64,000 bases of DNA from Leptospiraceae bacterium (GTDB lineage: Bacteria > Spirochaetota > Leptospiria > Leptospirales > Leptospiraceae): positions 124,368 through 188,367 of the forward strand of contig JADJFV010000003.1 in assembly GCA_016708435.1 (NCBI GenBank), in the 5' to 3' direction. Shown piece by piece: positions 33,138 to 41,132 of the stretch (position 1 is the stretch's first letter; the number at the start of each line of letters is the position of its first letter). Both the position numbers and the translations under genes were made by a program. A model generated the notes under the pieces. The model searched no databases, was not told where the DNA came from, and saw only the letters and a list, made by a program, of their open reading frames with translations.

Positions 33138-34379
33138 ATGAAAACAACGTTTCGCATAATCACAATTACTATACTGTCATTATCCTTTGTCACTGAAATC
33201 ACTGCTGACCCTACATCGGATCTGCTCAATGCAGCGCATAATGGCGATTATCTAAAAACAGAGACAGCGATAAAAGCGGGGGCTGATGTGAATGCGAAAG
33301 GTAACGATGAATATCCATTCCTCGGAAGAACAGCTCTCATGATAGCGTCCGAAAAAGGTCAACTAGAAATTATAAAGCTTCTCATCCAAAACAATGCTGA
33401 TATAAATGCAAAGGATAATAAGGATAAAACGGTTTTGATGTATGCTTCTAAAACCAATTCTAGTGAAATCATTCAACTTCTTTTAAATAGTAATGCAGAT
33501 TTGAACACATTTCAAACAACTGATTCGGAAATTAATTTTAAAAAATTTATGGTACATCTAAGCATTGTCTATCTTTTGCCCGAAAAGGAAAAAAAACAAT
33601 GTCTAAATGAATTGCTTATTAAAATGGATGCCCGGAAAAATGAGTATCATGGATTTTATTTTACATTTCAATGGTTCATTTTAAAAAGTATTGGTGACGA
33701 AAGTAATACTAAGAAAGCAGATGAATTATTTAAACAAACGAAAATTATTTCCTTAAAAGATGATTCGATTGGTATTCATAAAAATTTATTCTACTTATTG
33801 GTAAAATATTATTTTCTACAAAATCAATATGAAGAAGTAAAGCAGGTTTCATTTTTTTTAGATTTATTTTATAAAGAACAGTTGGCAAGAGAAAAAGAAC
33901 TTTCTGAACTTGTTTACAAAGCATTGGAATCCAAAAAAGAATTCACAGTTCTGCAAACTCCAAAGAGCAGTAACCCAATCCTTACGATTCAAAATGGTCA
34001 TAGTGATGAAATAAAGAAAATTGTCTTTTCTAGTGTTTCTAAAAATTTTATATCTCTATCAAATGGTGAAATAAAATATTGGGATATTGATGGAAATTTG
34101 CTATGGAGTCAATCAGTAGACGGTGACATGATTCGAAGTATATCAATTAATGATACGTATATTTCAATTCTTACTAAAAATAGATATTTATCTCTTTTGA
34201 ATAACCAAGGTCATAATTTATTTCAATTAAAAAAAGACGATGACTTGTCAGAAGAAGCAGGCTTATATTGCGACTCTTCAAAAATTTTCTTAAATGATGA
34301 TATTGGATTAGATATTTCTAAATTATCAAAGATAGGAATATCTAATCCTCCGAAAGAAAATTCAGATAACTTCAAATAA
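33138..34379 (+). CDS. Exported ankyrin-repeat / WD40 protein, N-terminal part of the caspase gene
   Basis: 413 residues from ATG 33138, preceded by AAGGAG at a good distance. Residues 1-23 are a signal peptide (KTTFRIITITILSLSFVTEITA). About 28-130 form three ankyrin repeats (AAHNGDYLKTETAIKAGADVNA, GRTALMIASEKGQLEIIKLL, KTVLMYASKTNSSEIIQLLL). A helical region (about 135-270) follows, then the first WD40-type blades (ILTIQNGHSDEIKKIVFSS, NGEIKYWDIDGNLLW). The ORF stops abruptly within the propeller, and the downstream ORF continues with more blades. Joining them needs one base removed near the A-run at 34357-34360; the other frame then reads IQITSNNYCYLDFKFAFQPDF. It is therefore probably the first third of one protein of about 1300 residues. 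Strongly AT-rich. Confidence 0.75.
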   Translation: MKTTFRIITITILSLSFVTEITADPTSDLLNAAHNGDYLKTETAIKAGADVNAKGNDEYPFLGRTALMIASEKGQLEIIKLLIQNNADINAKDNKDKTVLMYASKTNSSEIIQLLLNSNADLNTFQTTDSEINFKKFMVHLSIVYLLPEKEKKQCLNELLIKMDARKNEYHGFYFTFQWFILKSIGDESNTKKADELFKQTKIISLKDDSIGIHKNLFYLLVKYYFLQNQYEEVKQVSFFLDLFYKEQLAREKELSELVYKALESKKEFTVLQTPKSSNPILTIQNGHSDEIKKIVFSSVSKNFISLSNGEIKYWDIDGNLLWSQSVDGDMIRSISINDTYISILTKNRYLSLLNNQGHNLFQLKKDDDLSEEAGLYCDSSKIFLNDDIGLDISKLSKIGISNPPKENSDNFK

Positions 34380-34425
34380 TTATTGCTATCTTGATTTCAA
34401 GTTTGCATTTCAGCCAGATTTTCTA

Positions 34426-37083
34426 ATGCATTCGGAAGAACGAAAAAAAATAGATAAACTCGATGAGTTTGAAAAAAAATATAAAAATCGTTTAGATTAT
34501 AGAATTAAAGAAATATCAACGGATGGGAAATACATTGTCTATGCAGGAAATACGAATCCCCGTAATGTCACAAATCAGGACTTTGAATCATCAATTCTAA
34601 TATTTAATTCAGAAAAGAAAAGATTTATAAGAAATATTGAAAATCATTCCAGACCTTTTTGGAACTCTGCATTTTCTCCCGATGAATCAACAATTATTGG
34701 AGTTGGAACAAATAAAAATATCTCAATATGGAACACAAAAACAAAGGATTTTTTTCAATCAATTCTCGCTCATAAAAATCCAATTGCTTTTTTAGAAGTC
34801 TCTCCAGATGGAAACTCTTTTATAACCTCCTCTGGATTTTATAATACAGAGATAAAAGAAGAAAAGCCAGAATCGCTTGTGAAGGTATGGAACTTTTCAG
34901 GAAAATTATTACATTCTTTGGATACAAAAAGCACAGTAGATTCTATTGATTATTCCCCAGATGGAAAGCTATTAGCTGCGTCCACTTGGAATGGAAATTC
35001 TATTGTATGGGATAAAAACGGAAAGAAAATATTAAATGAAAAAGATTTTGATAAGATAAATCGTAAAATCAAATTTTCTAAAAATGGAAAATACCTAATT
35101 TCAATGGCAGATAATACTAAGTTTGCAATTAGAGATGAACGGTTGAATAAAATTAAAATAATAGAACCTTGGAATTCAAAGTATAGTTTTTATTTTGAAT
35201 TCCAAGAAAAAGATCAATTACTTGCGTTTCAACGGGAAAGAGGAAAAGTTATAATGATATATAATCAAGCCACTAATGAAACTAAAGAATTAGAGGACTG
35301 TTATGGTTTGTTTAGTTTTTCATTTGAAAAGAATTATTTTATGTGCAGTGGGAAAAATGGTATAAACCTATTTGACTCAAATTTAAAACTAGTTTCTATA
35401 ATTGGAGAAAACGTAGCCTTTACTGATCCTTCAAGAAAAGCTTTTTACTTTTTCAATAAAGATACAAAAGTTGTATTTTCAGGAAAAGACTCTGCTTTGT
35501 ATATGTATGAAATTCCTTCTGGAAAATTAATTAAAAAAATGGATGGTCATACGAATAATATTTCCAGAATTTCCATTTCAAAATCTGAAAAATTTATTCT
35601 CACTTCTTCCATCGATGGAACCTTAAAAGTTTGGAATGCGGCAAATGGGGATTTACTTATTACCTTGATGGCTTTCAATGATGGAACAAGCATTGTTTAT
35701 ACTCCTGACGGGAGGTTTGATTTTTCCAACAAAAAAGCTCTTGACTATGTAAGCTTCAAATCTCCTTGCATACAGAATGGTTTCCTCGACCTCCAAGACT
35801 TAATGAACGACTACTACGTGGACGGCTTATTGGAATTAGTCACCAACAACAAGTTCAAACCAAACAAGAAAAACAACCTCACCAAAGGAGTGGAAACAAC
35901 AGCAGTCGTAAAGGCACTCTTTGAAACACAACAGTTCGTTGTATCAGAGGAAGACAACAAGACATTACAATTCCAAATAACCGAGCGGGGAAGTAAATTC
36001 GAGAAAGCGGTTGTCTATGTGAATGGAATCCAAGTAGACGAAAAGACGTTAGTCGATGGAGAGAATACAGAGGGTGTGAAGTTAGAAGATGATAGTAAGG
36101 AAGGATTCTTTAAATATCGGGTTAAGTTTGCTATACCGCTCAACTTTGGAACCAACCGAGTAGAAGTGAAGGCATATAACTCTTACAATATCCCGCAGTC
36201 CTTTCCAGCCTTTGAGATTCAACGAAAGATACCGGATAACAAAGAGTTGGCGAAACCGGATTTGTATATTCTTTCTGTGGGGATTAATGACTATAAGACA
36301 AAGAAACTGACCTTTAGTGTGCCGGATGCTAAGGCTATGGCAGATGCTTTGCAACAGGGGAAAACGGGTATTTACCACGAAGTCTTTACTAAGCTTTTAG
36401 TCGATGCTAAGAAAAAAGACATCGAAGATGCGTTAGCCGATATTGAGAAGAAAGCTAGACCGCAGGATGTTGTCTTGGTTTATTTTAGTGGTCATGGAAT
36501 GAATGCATTTACGCGAGAAGGAAAGAAGCTGTTTTACTTTGTCCCTCAAGACTTTAAATGGCCTGATGACCCTGAGAATGAAAATGTCGCCCGCAATCAG
36601 GGAATTGATGCCGACTATCTAGATGAAACTTTTACTAAAATCAAATCGCATAAGCTCATTCTAATATTAGATGCCTGTCATTCCGGTAGCGTCAACACTG
36701 CCTTAGCCTCTCGCGGACAAGATAAGGAAAAAGCTACTCGCAAAGCAATGGAAAAGATGGCTAACGGCACAGGCAGATTCATATTTGCCTCTTCTTCCGG
36801 TAACGAAGAATCCCGTGAGCACAGTGAAGTAGGGCATGGTCTTTACACTCATGTCTTTCTAAATGCTCTTGGTAAAAGTAAAGACAAGAATATCACCGAT
36901 GCAGATAGCATCAACAAAGACGGCTATATTTATTTGTCTGAAATTCGTTCCTACATCGAGCAACAATTCGAGGAGCAAACAGCGAAATACCTCAAAGGTG
37001 TAATTCAAACTCCACCTTCTATGTCTCTCGGTCGAAATGGAATGCATGAGCGGGTGAATGACTTTCCGCTTTTGAAGAAATGA
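34426..37083 (+). CDS. WD40-repeat caspase-family (peptidase C14) protein
   Basis: 885 residues from an internal ATG; no ribosome site or signal peptide, because it probably continues the ORF 33138-34379. About residues 20-460 are WD40 blades (FSPDESTIIGVGTNKNISIWNTKTKD, YSPDGKLLAASTWNGNSIVWD, ISKSEKFILTSSIDGTLKVWNAANG). A linker and an immunoglobulin-like strand region (about 500-605) lead to a caspase-like domain (610-870): YILSVGINDY, catalytic His in VYFSGHGM (about 691), catalytic Cys in LILDACHSG (about 750), then FASSSGNEESRE and GLYTHVFLNAL. Both dyad residues are present, so it should be active. WD40-caspase fusions are known in bacteria; the added exported ankyrin module is unusual. 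From about 35,740 the GC content rises clearly over the WD40 part. Confidence 0.88.
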   Translation: MHSEERKKIDKLDEFEKKYKNRLDYRIKEISTDGKYIVYAGNTNPRNVTNQDFESSILIFNSEKKRFIRNIENHSRPFWNSAFSPDESTIIGVGTNKNISIWNTKTKDFFQSILAHKNPIAFLEVSPDGNSFITSSGFYNTEIKEEKPESLVKVWNFSGKLLHSLDTKSTVDSIDYSPDGKLLAASTWNGNSIVWDKNGKKILNEKDFDKINRKIKFSKNGKYLISMADNTKFAIRDERLNKIKIIEPWNSKYSFYFEFQEKDQLLAFQRERGKVIMIYNQATNETKELEDCYGLFSFSFEKNYFMCSGKNGINLFDSNLKLVSIIGENVAFTDPSRKAFYFFNKDTKVVFSGKDSALYMYEIPSGKLIKKMDGHTNNISRISISKSEKFILTSSIDGTLKVWNAANGDLLITLMAFNDGTSIVYTPDGRFDFSNKKALDYVSFKSPCIQNGFLDLQDLMNDYYVDGLLELVTNNKFKPNKKNNLTKGVETTAVVKALFETQQFVVSEEDNKTLQFQITERGSKFEKAVVYVNGIQVDEKTLVDGENTEGVKLEDDSKEGFFKYRVKFAIPLNFGTNRVEVKAYNSYNIPQSFPAFEIQRKIPDNKELAKPDLYILSVGINDYKTKKLTFSVPDAKAMADALQQGKTGIYHEVFTKLLVDAKKKDIEDALADIEKKARPQDVVLVYFSGHGMNAFTREGKKLFYFVPQDFKWPDDPENENVARNQGIDADYLDETFTKIKSHKLILILDACHSGSVNTALASRGQDKEKATRKAMEKMANGTGRFIFASSSGNEESREHSEVGHGLYTHVFLNALGKSKDKNITDADSINKDGYIYLSEIRSYIEQQFEEQTAKYLKGVIQTPPSMSLGRNGMHERVNDFPLLKK

Positions 37084-37244
37084 CCAGAAATAACATCGTG
37101 CAATATGCATTAGCCTACAGGGAACTGACAATGAATTTTGAAAAAAATCTTTGAGCTGTGAAATAAAAAAATCCTTTCTTCCTTGACTTTAATTTTTAAA
37201 ATGAAAAAGTATAGTGAATTAATTTAAGCTATGTGAGGTCATTC

Positions 37245-37922
37245 ATGCTGGAAAAAGGATCAAAAACTAATCCTACTGGTAACTTAATTGTATACTGCTA
37301 TGTCATTGGGGAGAATCCGTTTCAACCTGGTTGCGAAATCATTGCCTCAAATGTCGTTGTTAGTTTTCTTAAAATAAATGATAATTTCCCGGTCGTGACA
37401 TTTCCTCCTATTTCATTCCCATCTATTGATGAATTAAAAAAAGTTATCATTCCAAACGAAAGTATTTATGATATGGCGAGGTTGCCTGATTTTAGAATGC
37501 CCGAGGACAGGGATTCTGGAAATATCTACATTCAAGAGAGAATGGAGCAATACAACGCGTTTGTAATGAAATACGTTGAACTTTGCAAGAACAAAGAGCG
37601 AAATGTAATGCCTGATTTTAATTTTGCGGGAGTAAATGATTACTTAGAAGAACTATTAAAGATTTCTATGCAGTTTCGTTCCTCTACTGGACTTGCTCGC
37701 GACACGGTTCAGCAAAAAATTGATAAACTAATTGAAAATTTCTCCATTCGCTATCCGCAATTTGACTTAGAAAACTACAAGAATGCACTTTTCTTTCCAG
37801 GAAAAAAAGGAGACGAGTTGGCTAGTCTTTATCTGAAAAAATTTCAAGCTATAAACGATGAGAAATATGAAGCCGCATCGATTATAAAACGAAAAATTTT
37901 AGATTTAGAGACGACTGTTTAG
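37245..37922 (+). CDS. Hypothetical protein with C-terminal UVR-like motif
   Basis: 225 residues from ATG 37245, chosen over the in-frame GTG 37233 because GAGG sits six bases upstream. No signal peptide. The first half is a beta-rich region of no recognised family (NLIVYCYVIGENPFQPGCEII). The C-terminal helix pair LKKFQAINDEKYEAASIIKRKILDLE resembles a UVR motif, the UvrB-UvrC or McsA/ClpC interaction helix pair. A middle segment ends in helices (DYLEELLKISMQFRS). It sits alone between the caspase gene and the Fe-S oxidoreductase, with about 160 bases upstream. Function unknown; the UVR resemblance suggests a protein-interaction role. Confidence 0.6.
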   Translation: MLEKGSKTNPTGNLIVYCYVIGENPFQPGCEIIASNVVVSFLKINDNFPVVTFPPISFPSIDELKKVIIPNESIYDMARLPDFRMPEDRDSGNIYIQERMEQYNAFVMKYVELCKNKERNVMPDFNFAGVNDYLEELLKISMQFRSSTGLARDTVQQKIDKLIENFSIRYPQFDLENYKNALFFPGKKGDELASLYLKKFQAINDEKYEAASIIKRKILDLETTV

Positions 37923-38011
37923 TCAGACAATTTGTAATTTCAAATTTTAAATGACATCCTTGGGACTTTTGTTTTCATAGACTAAAACTTACTAAAAAAA
38001 CGGGGTTCACT

Positions 38012-40078
38012 TTGGAAACGATATTATTCCACCTAATTTTTACAGTGCTATTTATCCTTGCAAATGTTGTATTTGCAAAGGCGATTCTTAATCGCGTAAG
38101 TCTTGTTTTTAGTGCACAAAAAGCTGCTTTTAACGAAGATTTTCGCGAGAATAAAAACCTTGCCTTACGGATAAAGAGCGTTATTTTCAATGTTCTTTTA
38201 CAAAAGAAAAATTTTAAAGAACCGATTCGCGGTATCATGCACGCGTTCATTTTTTATGGATTCGTAACCTATCTAATACATACTACAAATCAAATGGTTG
38301 CCGGTGTATTTGGTTACTGGATGAACATAGATCAGCTTTATACGTTCTCCCTTGTTGGTCTTATCTCTGAGCATTTAAACCATGCTTATGAATTCATGGT
38401 GCAGGGAGTATCCTTCTTAGTTTTATTTGGACTGGGATTTTTTGCCTGGAGAAGATGGATTGCTCAGGCAAAGGGACTTGATGTTCATTCACCTGCATCA
38501 GCTATCGTTATCGGAATGATTGGAACTCTTATGGTTTCGACTCTTCTTGGGGAAGGTGCAAAAGCAATTTCTGATACTTATTCAGCCCATAGCAATCACA
38601 GCTTCATTGCTACCGGAATTGGTTCCATCATGCAGAACATGGGAGTCGATGGTGAGCGTGCGAATTTGATTTATCAGATTATGTGGTGGATGCATATTTT
38701 AACTGTGTTTACCTTTATGCTCTATGTTCCAACTTCAAAGCATGGACATTTAATCTATGCTCCTATGAACTTCTTCTTCGTAACGGATACCCCTAAAGGA
38801 CAACTATCCAAATTAAACCTAGAAGATGAAAACGCTCTTTGGGGAGCAAATAAAGTGCAAGATTTTCCTTGGCCTTCTCTTATGGATGGGCTTTCTTGCA
38901 TTGAGTGTGGACGTTGTCAAGTTCAGTGTCCTGCTAACAGAACAGGAAAAGTTTTAAATCCAAAATCAATCATAGTTGAATTAAAACATGCACTTATGGA
39001 TCAAATGCCACAAGTTGCTGAAGCACGTAAGGCTGGTAAAACCGCAGAAGAAATTTTAGGTCTAGAGACTAACGTCATTGGAGACAAATATATTTCAGAA
39101 GAGGCGATTTGGGGTTGCACTACTTGTTATGCTTGCGTAGAAGCTTGTCCTGTGGGTAACAACCAAGTAAACGCTATTGTAGAAATGAGAAGACATCTCG
39201 TATTAGCTGAATCTAGATTCCCTGCTGAATTACAGGGCGCATTTACCAATATGGAAAATAATTCCAACCCTTGGGGAGTTGGTGCACACACTAGAGCAGA
39301 CTGGGCAGAAGGTCTTGGTGTAAAAACTATGGCTGAAGATGCTAATGTTGACGTGCTCTATTGGGTAGGTTGTGCGGGAGCGTTTGATGAAAGAAGTAAG
39401 AGCACTGCTCGTTCTTTTGTAAAGATTCTCCAGAAAGCGAATGTTAATTTCGGAATTTTAGGAACCGAAGAAAATTGTTCCGGTGACTCTGCAAGACGCG
39501 GTGGAAATGAATATCTCTATCAAACTCTTGCTCAAGCAAACGTGGATACAATGAACAAATACAATGTGAAAAAAGTTGTCACAGCTTGCCCGCATTGCTA
39601 CAATACGATTAAGAACGAGTATCCGCAGTTTGGTGGCAACTTCGAAGTGGTTCACCATAGTGAATACATCAATCAGTTAATCTTTGATAAAAAAATCAAT
39701 TTAGATATTACAGCCGAAGACACAAAACAAGCATTAACCTACCATGATCCATGCTATCTTGGTCGATACAATGAGGGCTATGAAAATCCTAGAGCGATTG
39801 TAAATGCTGTATCTGGAAACAATTTAACAGAAGCAGTTGACCATCACTCTAAATCTCTTTGTTGTGGAGCAGGTGGAGCGCAGATGTGGATGGAAGAGCA
39901 CGGTGAGCGTGTCAATGTTAAGAGAACCAATCAACTTCTAGACACTGGTGCTAGCACGATTGCAGTTGCTTGTCCTTTCTGTATGACAATGGTAACTGAT
40001 GGTGTGAAAGCTGCCGGCAAGACAGAAGAAGTCAAAGTGCAAGACATTGCAGAACTAGTAGCAGCTAAGATGAGTTAG
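38012..40078 (+). CDS. Membrane-bound Fe-S oxidoreductase, HdrD/GlpC-like with NarI-like membrane domain
   Basis: 688 residues from TTG 38012. The first 250 residues have about five membrane helices like the nitrate-reductase-gamma or HdrE haem subunit (several His in helices, e.g. ISEHLNHAYEFM, QIMWWMHILTVFTF). Then come two 4Fe-4S motifs, CIECGRCQVQCPANR (about 297) and CTTCYACVEACPVGN (about 371), and two CCG cysteine-rich domains: ENCSGDSARRGG with ACPHCYN, and HDPCYLGRYNEGYENPR with CCGAGGAQMWMEE. This is the layout of Fe-S oxidoreductases that pass electrons between a soluble donor (for example an electron-transfer flavoprotein) and quinones. No etf gene is adjacent. The donor is therefore unknown. 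A strong stem-loop follows. Confidence 0.85.
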   Translation: METILFHLIFTVLFILANVVFAKAILNRVSLVFSAQKAAFNEDFRENKNLALRIKSVIFNVLLQKKNFKEPIRGIMHAFIFYGFVTYLIHTTNQMVAGVFGYWMNIDQLYTFSLVGLISEHLNHAYEFMVQGVSFLVLFGLGFFAWRRWIAQAKGLDVHSPASAIVIGMIGTLMVSTLLGEGAKAISDTYSAHSNHSFIATGIGSIMQNMGVDGERANLIYQIMWWMHILTVFTFMLYVPTSKHGHLIYAPMNFFFVTDTPKGQLSKLNLEDENALWGANKVQDFPWPSLMDGLSCIECGRCQVQCPANRTGKVLNPKSIIVELKHALMDQMPQVAEARKAGKTAEEILGLETNVIGDKYISEEAIWGCTTCYACVEACPVGNNQVNAIVEMRRHLVLAESRFPAELQGAFTNMENNSNPWGVGAHTRADWAEGLGVKTMAEDANVDVLYWVGCAGAFDERSKSTARSFVKILQKANVNFGILGTEENCSGDSARRGGNEYLYQTLAQANVDTMNKYNVKKVVTACPHCYNTIKNEYPQFGGNFEVVHHSEYINQLIFDKKINLDITAEDTKQALTYHDPCYLGRYNEGYENPRAIVNAVSGNNLTEAVDHHSKSLCCGAGGAQMWMEEHGERVNVKRTNQLLDTGASTIAVACPFCMTMVTDGVKAAGKTEEVKVQDIAELVAAKMS

Positions 40079-40097
40079 TCGTAACTAGATAGTAAAG

Positions 40098-40136
40098 ATT
40101 GCATTTATGATAGATTATATCTATCATAAATGCAAT
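40098..40136 (+). terminator. Long perfect stem-loop after the Fe-S oxidoreductase gene
   Basis: ATTGCATTTATGATAGAT (40098-40115) and its exact complement (40119-40136) form an 18-bp stem with a three-base loop, 20 bases after the stop codon. The trailing sequence (TTCAATCC) has only a weak T-tract, so it may also protect the mRNA end. Confidence 0.7.
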
Positions 40137-40358
40137 TTCAATCCATTATCCTTTAATAAAGTTTCCCGAATATTCAAACCAAAATACCTAGTAGTGAAAA
40201 GGTATGCTCAAGAAAAAAACTGAATCAAACGCAAATTATATTATCCAATTAAACTAGTCTTTTTAAAACTAGTTAATCAATCTTACTCTTCAAATAATAA
40301 TTTTCGAAGTAGGTAATGAAGCAAAAGTATTTGTAAAAGCATAATAAAAGAAATTTTT

Positions 40359-40421
40359 GACAGGATTCGCAAGATTAACAGGATTGTAAGTTTTATCATG
40401 TAAATCCTTTTAATCCTTTCT
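40359..40421. repeat. Dispersed-type repeat (GACAGGATT / AATCCTTTTAATCC)
   Basis: GACAGGATT, GATTAACAGGATT and, further on, ATGTAAATCC and TTTTAATCC make an imperfect inverted arrangement. This class (ACAGGATTAACAGGAT with ATCCTGTTAATCC-like arms) is familiar from intergenic regions of many bacteria. Only one copy is in the window. Confidence 0.45.
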
Positions 40422-40568
40422 AAGAAAATTTACAATTATATTTGCTTGAGGACTTAAGAGATAGTTTAAAAGTTTTTGTGTAGTCTGAATTCTATTTTTA
40501 TTCAATATAAAAGTTTTATTTTCAAATCATTTAAATGGCAAATTTAAAAATTAGTATATACATATAAT

Positions 40569-41132
40569 ATGATTTTTTCGTTTAGATTTATTTGTCTTTT
40601 CCTTTTGCTTTCGATTGCATTGGATTTATTTCCGCAATCTGAGACTTCTAATAAGGAAGGAGCCTCTATTCCTGAAACAAATAAAGAAGTGAATAAATCA
40701 GAAAATTCAAAAAACGACGAAGACTTCTTTAAGATGGAGGAAAATATTGCTTCCCCTTCACGGACTAAGGAAATCACTGCTTCTAGATTAAAAGGAAAAA
40801 TTTTAGAAGCCCCGGCTTCGATGATGGTTATATCCGATGAAGATATTAAGAAGCGAGGATATACGAGTATTGATGAAATTTTTTATGATCTTCCTGGATT
40901 CGATGTATCCTTCTCAAACGGAGCGCAGTATACTAGCATTTACCAACGAGGTTATCGAACTCCATTCACCCAACGCATTTTATTTATGATTGATGGGGTA
41001 ATTGACAATCACCTGTATATTCAATCTGCCGATTTTTCTAGGCAATATCCATTGACCAATATAAAAAGAATTGAAATTCTCTATGGTCCGCTTCCGCCAT
41101 GTATGGACCTAACGCATTTCAGGGAGTCGTAA
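40569..41132 (+). CDS. TonB-dependent receptor, N-terminal part of a frameshifted gene
   Basis: From ATG 40569: a signal peptide (IFSFRFICLFLLLSIALDLFPQS), an acidic/Asn-rich linker, then the plug domain: EAPASMMVISDEDIKKRGYTSIDEIFYDLPGFDVSF, YQRGYRTPFTQRILFMIDGVIDN, and RIEILYGP, where the frame is lost. The ORF then reads LPPCMDLTHFRES and stops. In the neighbouring frame the text resumes as ASAMYGPNAFQGVVNIIT, the standard plug ending YGPxSAxYGxNAxxGVVNI. A single missing base near 41088-41090 (CCG CTT) explains the break. The full protein would be about 795 residues. Confidence 0.85.
   Translation: MIFSFRFICLFLLLSIALDLFPQSETSNKEGASIPETNKEVNKSENSKNDEDFFKMEENIASPSRTKEITASRLKGKILEAPASMMVISDEDIKKRGYTSIDEIFYDLPGFDVSFSNGAQYTSIYQRGYRTPFTQRILFMIDGVIDNHLYIQSADFSRQYPLTNIKRIEILYGPLPPCMDLTHFRES

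Larger units (their letters stand above)
40079..40568. other. Gene-free interval with terminator and dispersed repeat
   Basis: 490 bases without a gene. It contains the strong stem-loop at 40098-40136 and a dispersed-type repeat at 40359-40421; the rest is AT-rich. The promoter of the following TonB receptor must lie in its right part. No cobalamin or other riboswitch signature was seen. Confidence 0.6.

Noticed and set aside
40300..40568. Cobalamin riboswitch in front of the second TonB receptor
   Set aside because: No B12-box-like sequence or conserved core could be found in the AT-rich leader.
41080..41105. Programmed ribosomal frameshifting in the TonB receptor
   Set aside because: No slippery heptamer or downstream stimulator was seen, and similar one-base breaks occur in several unrelated genes.
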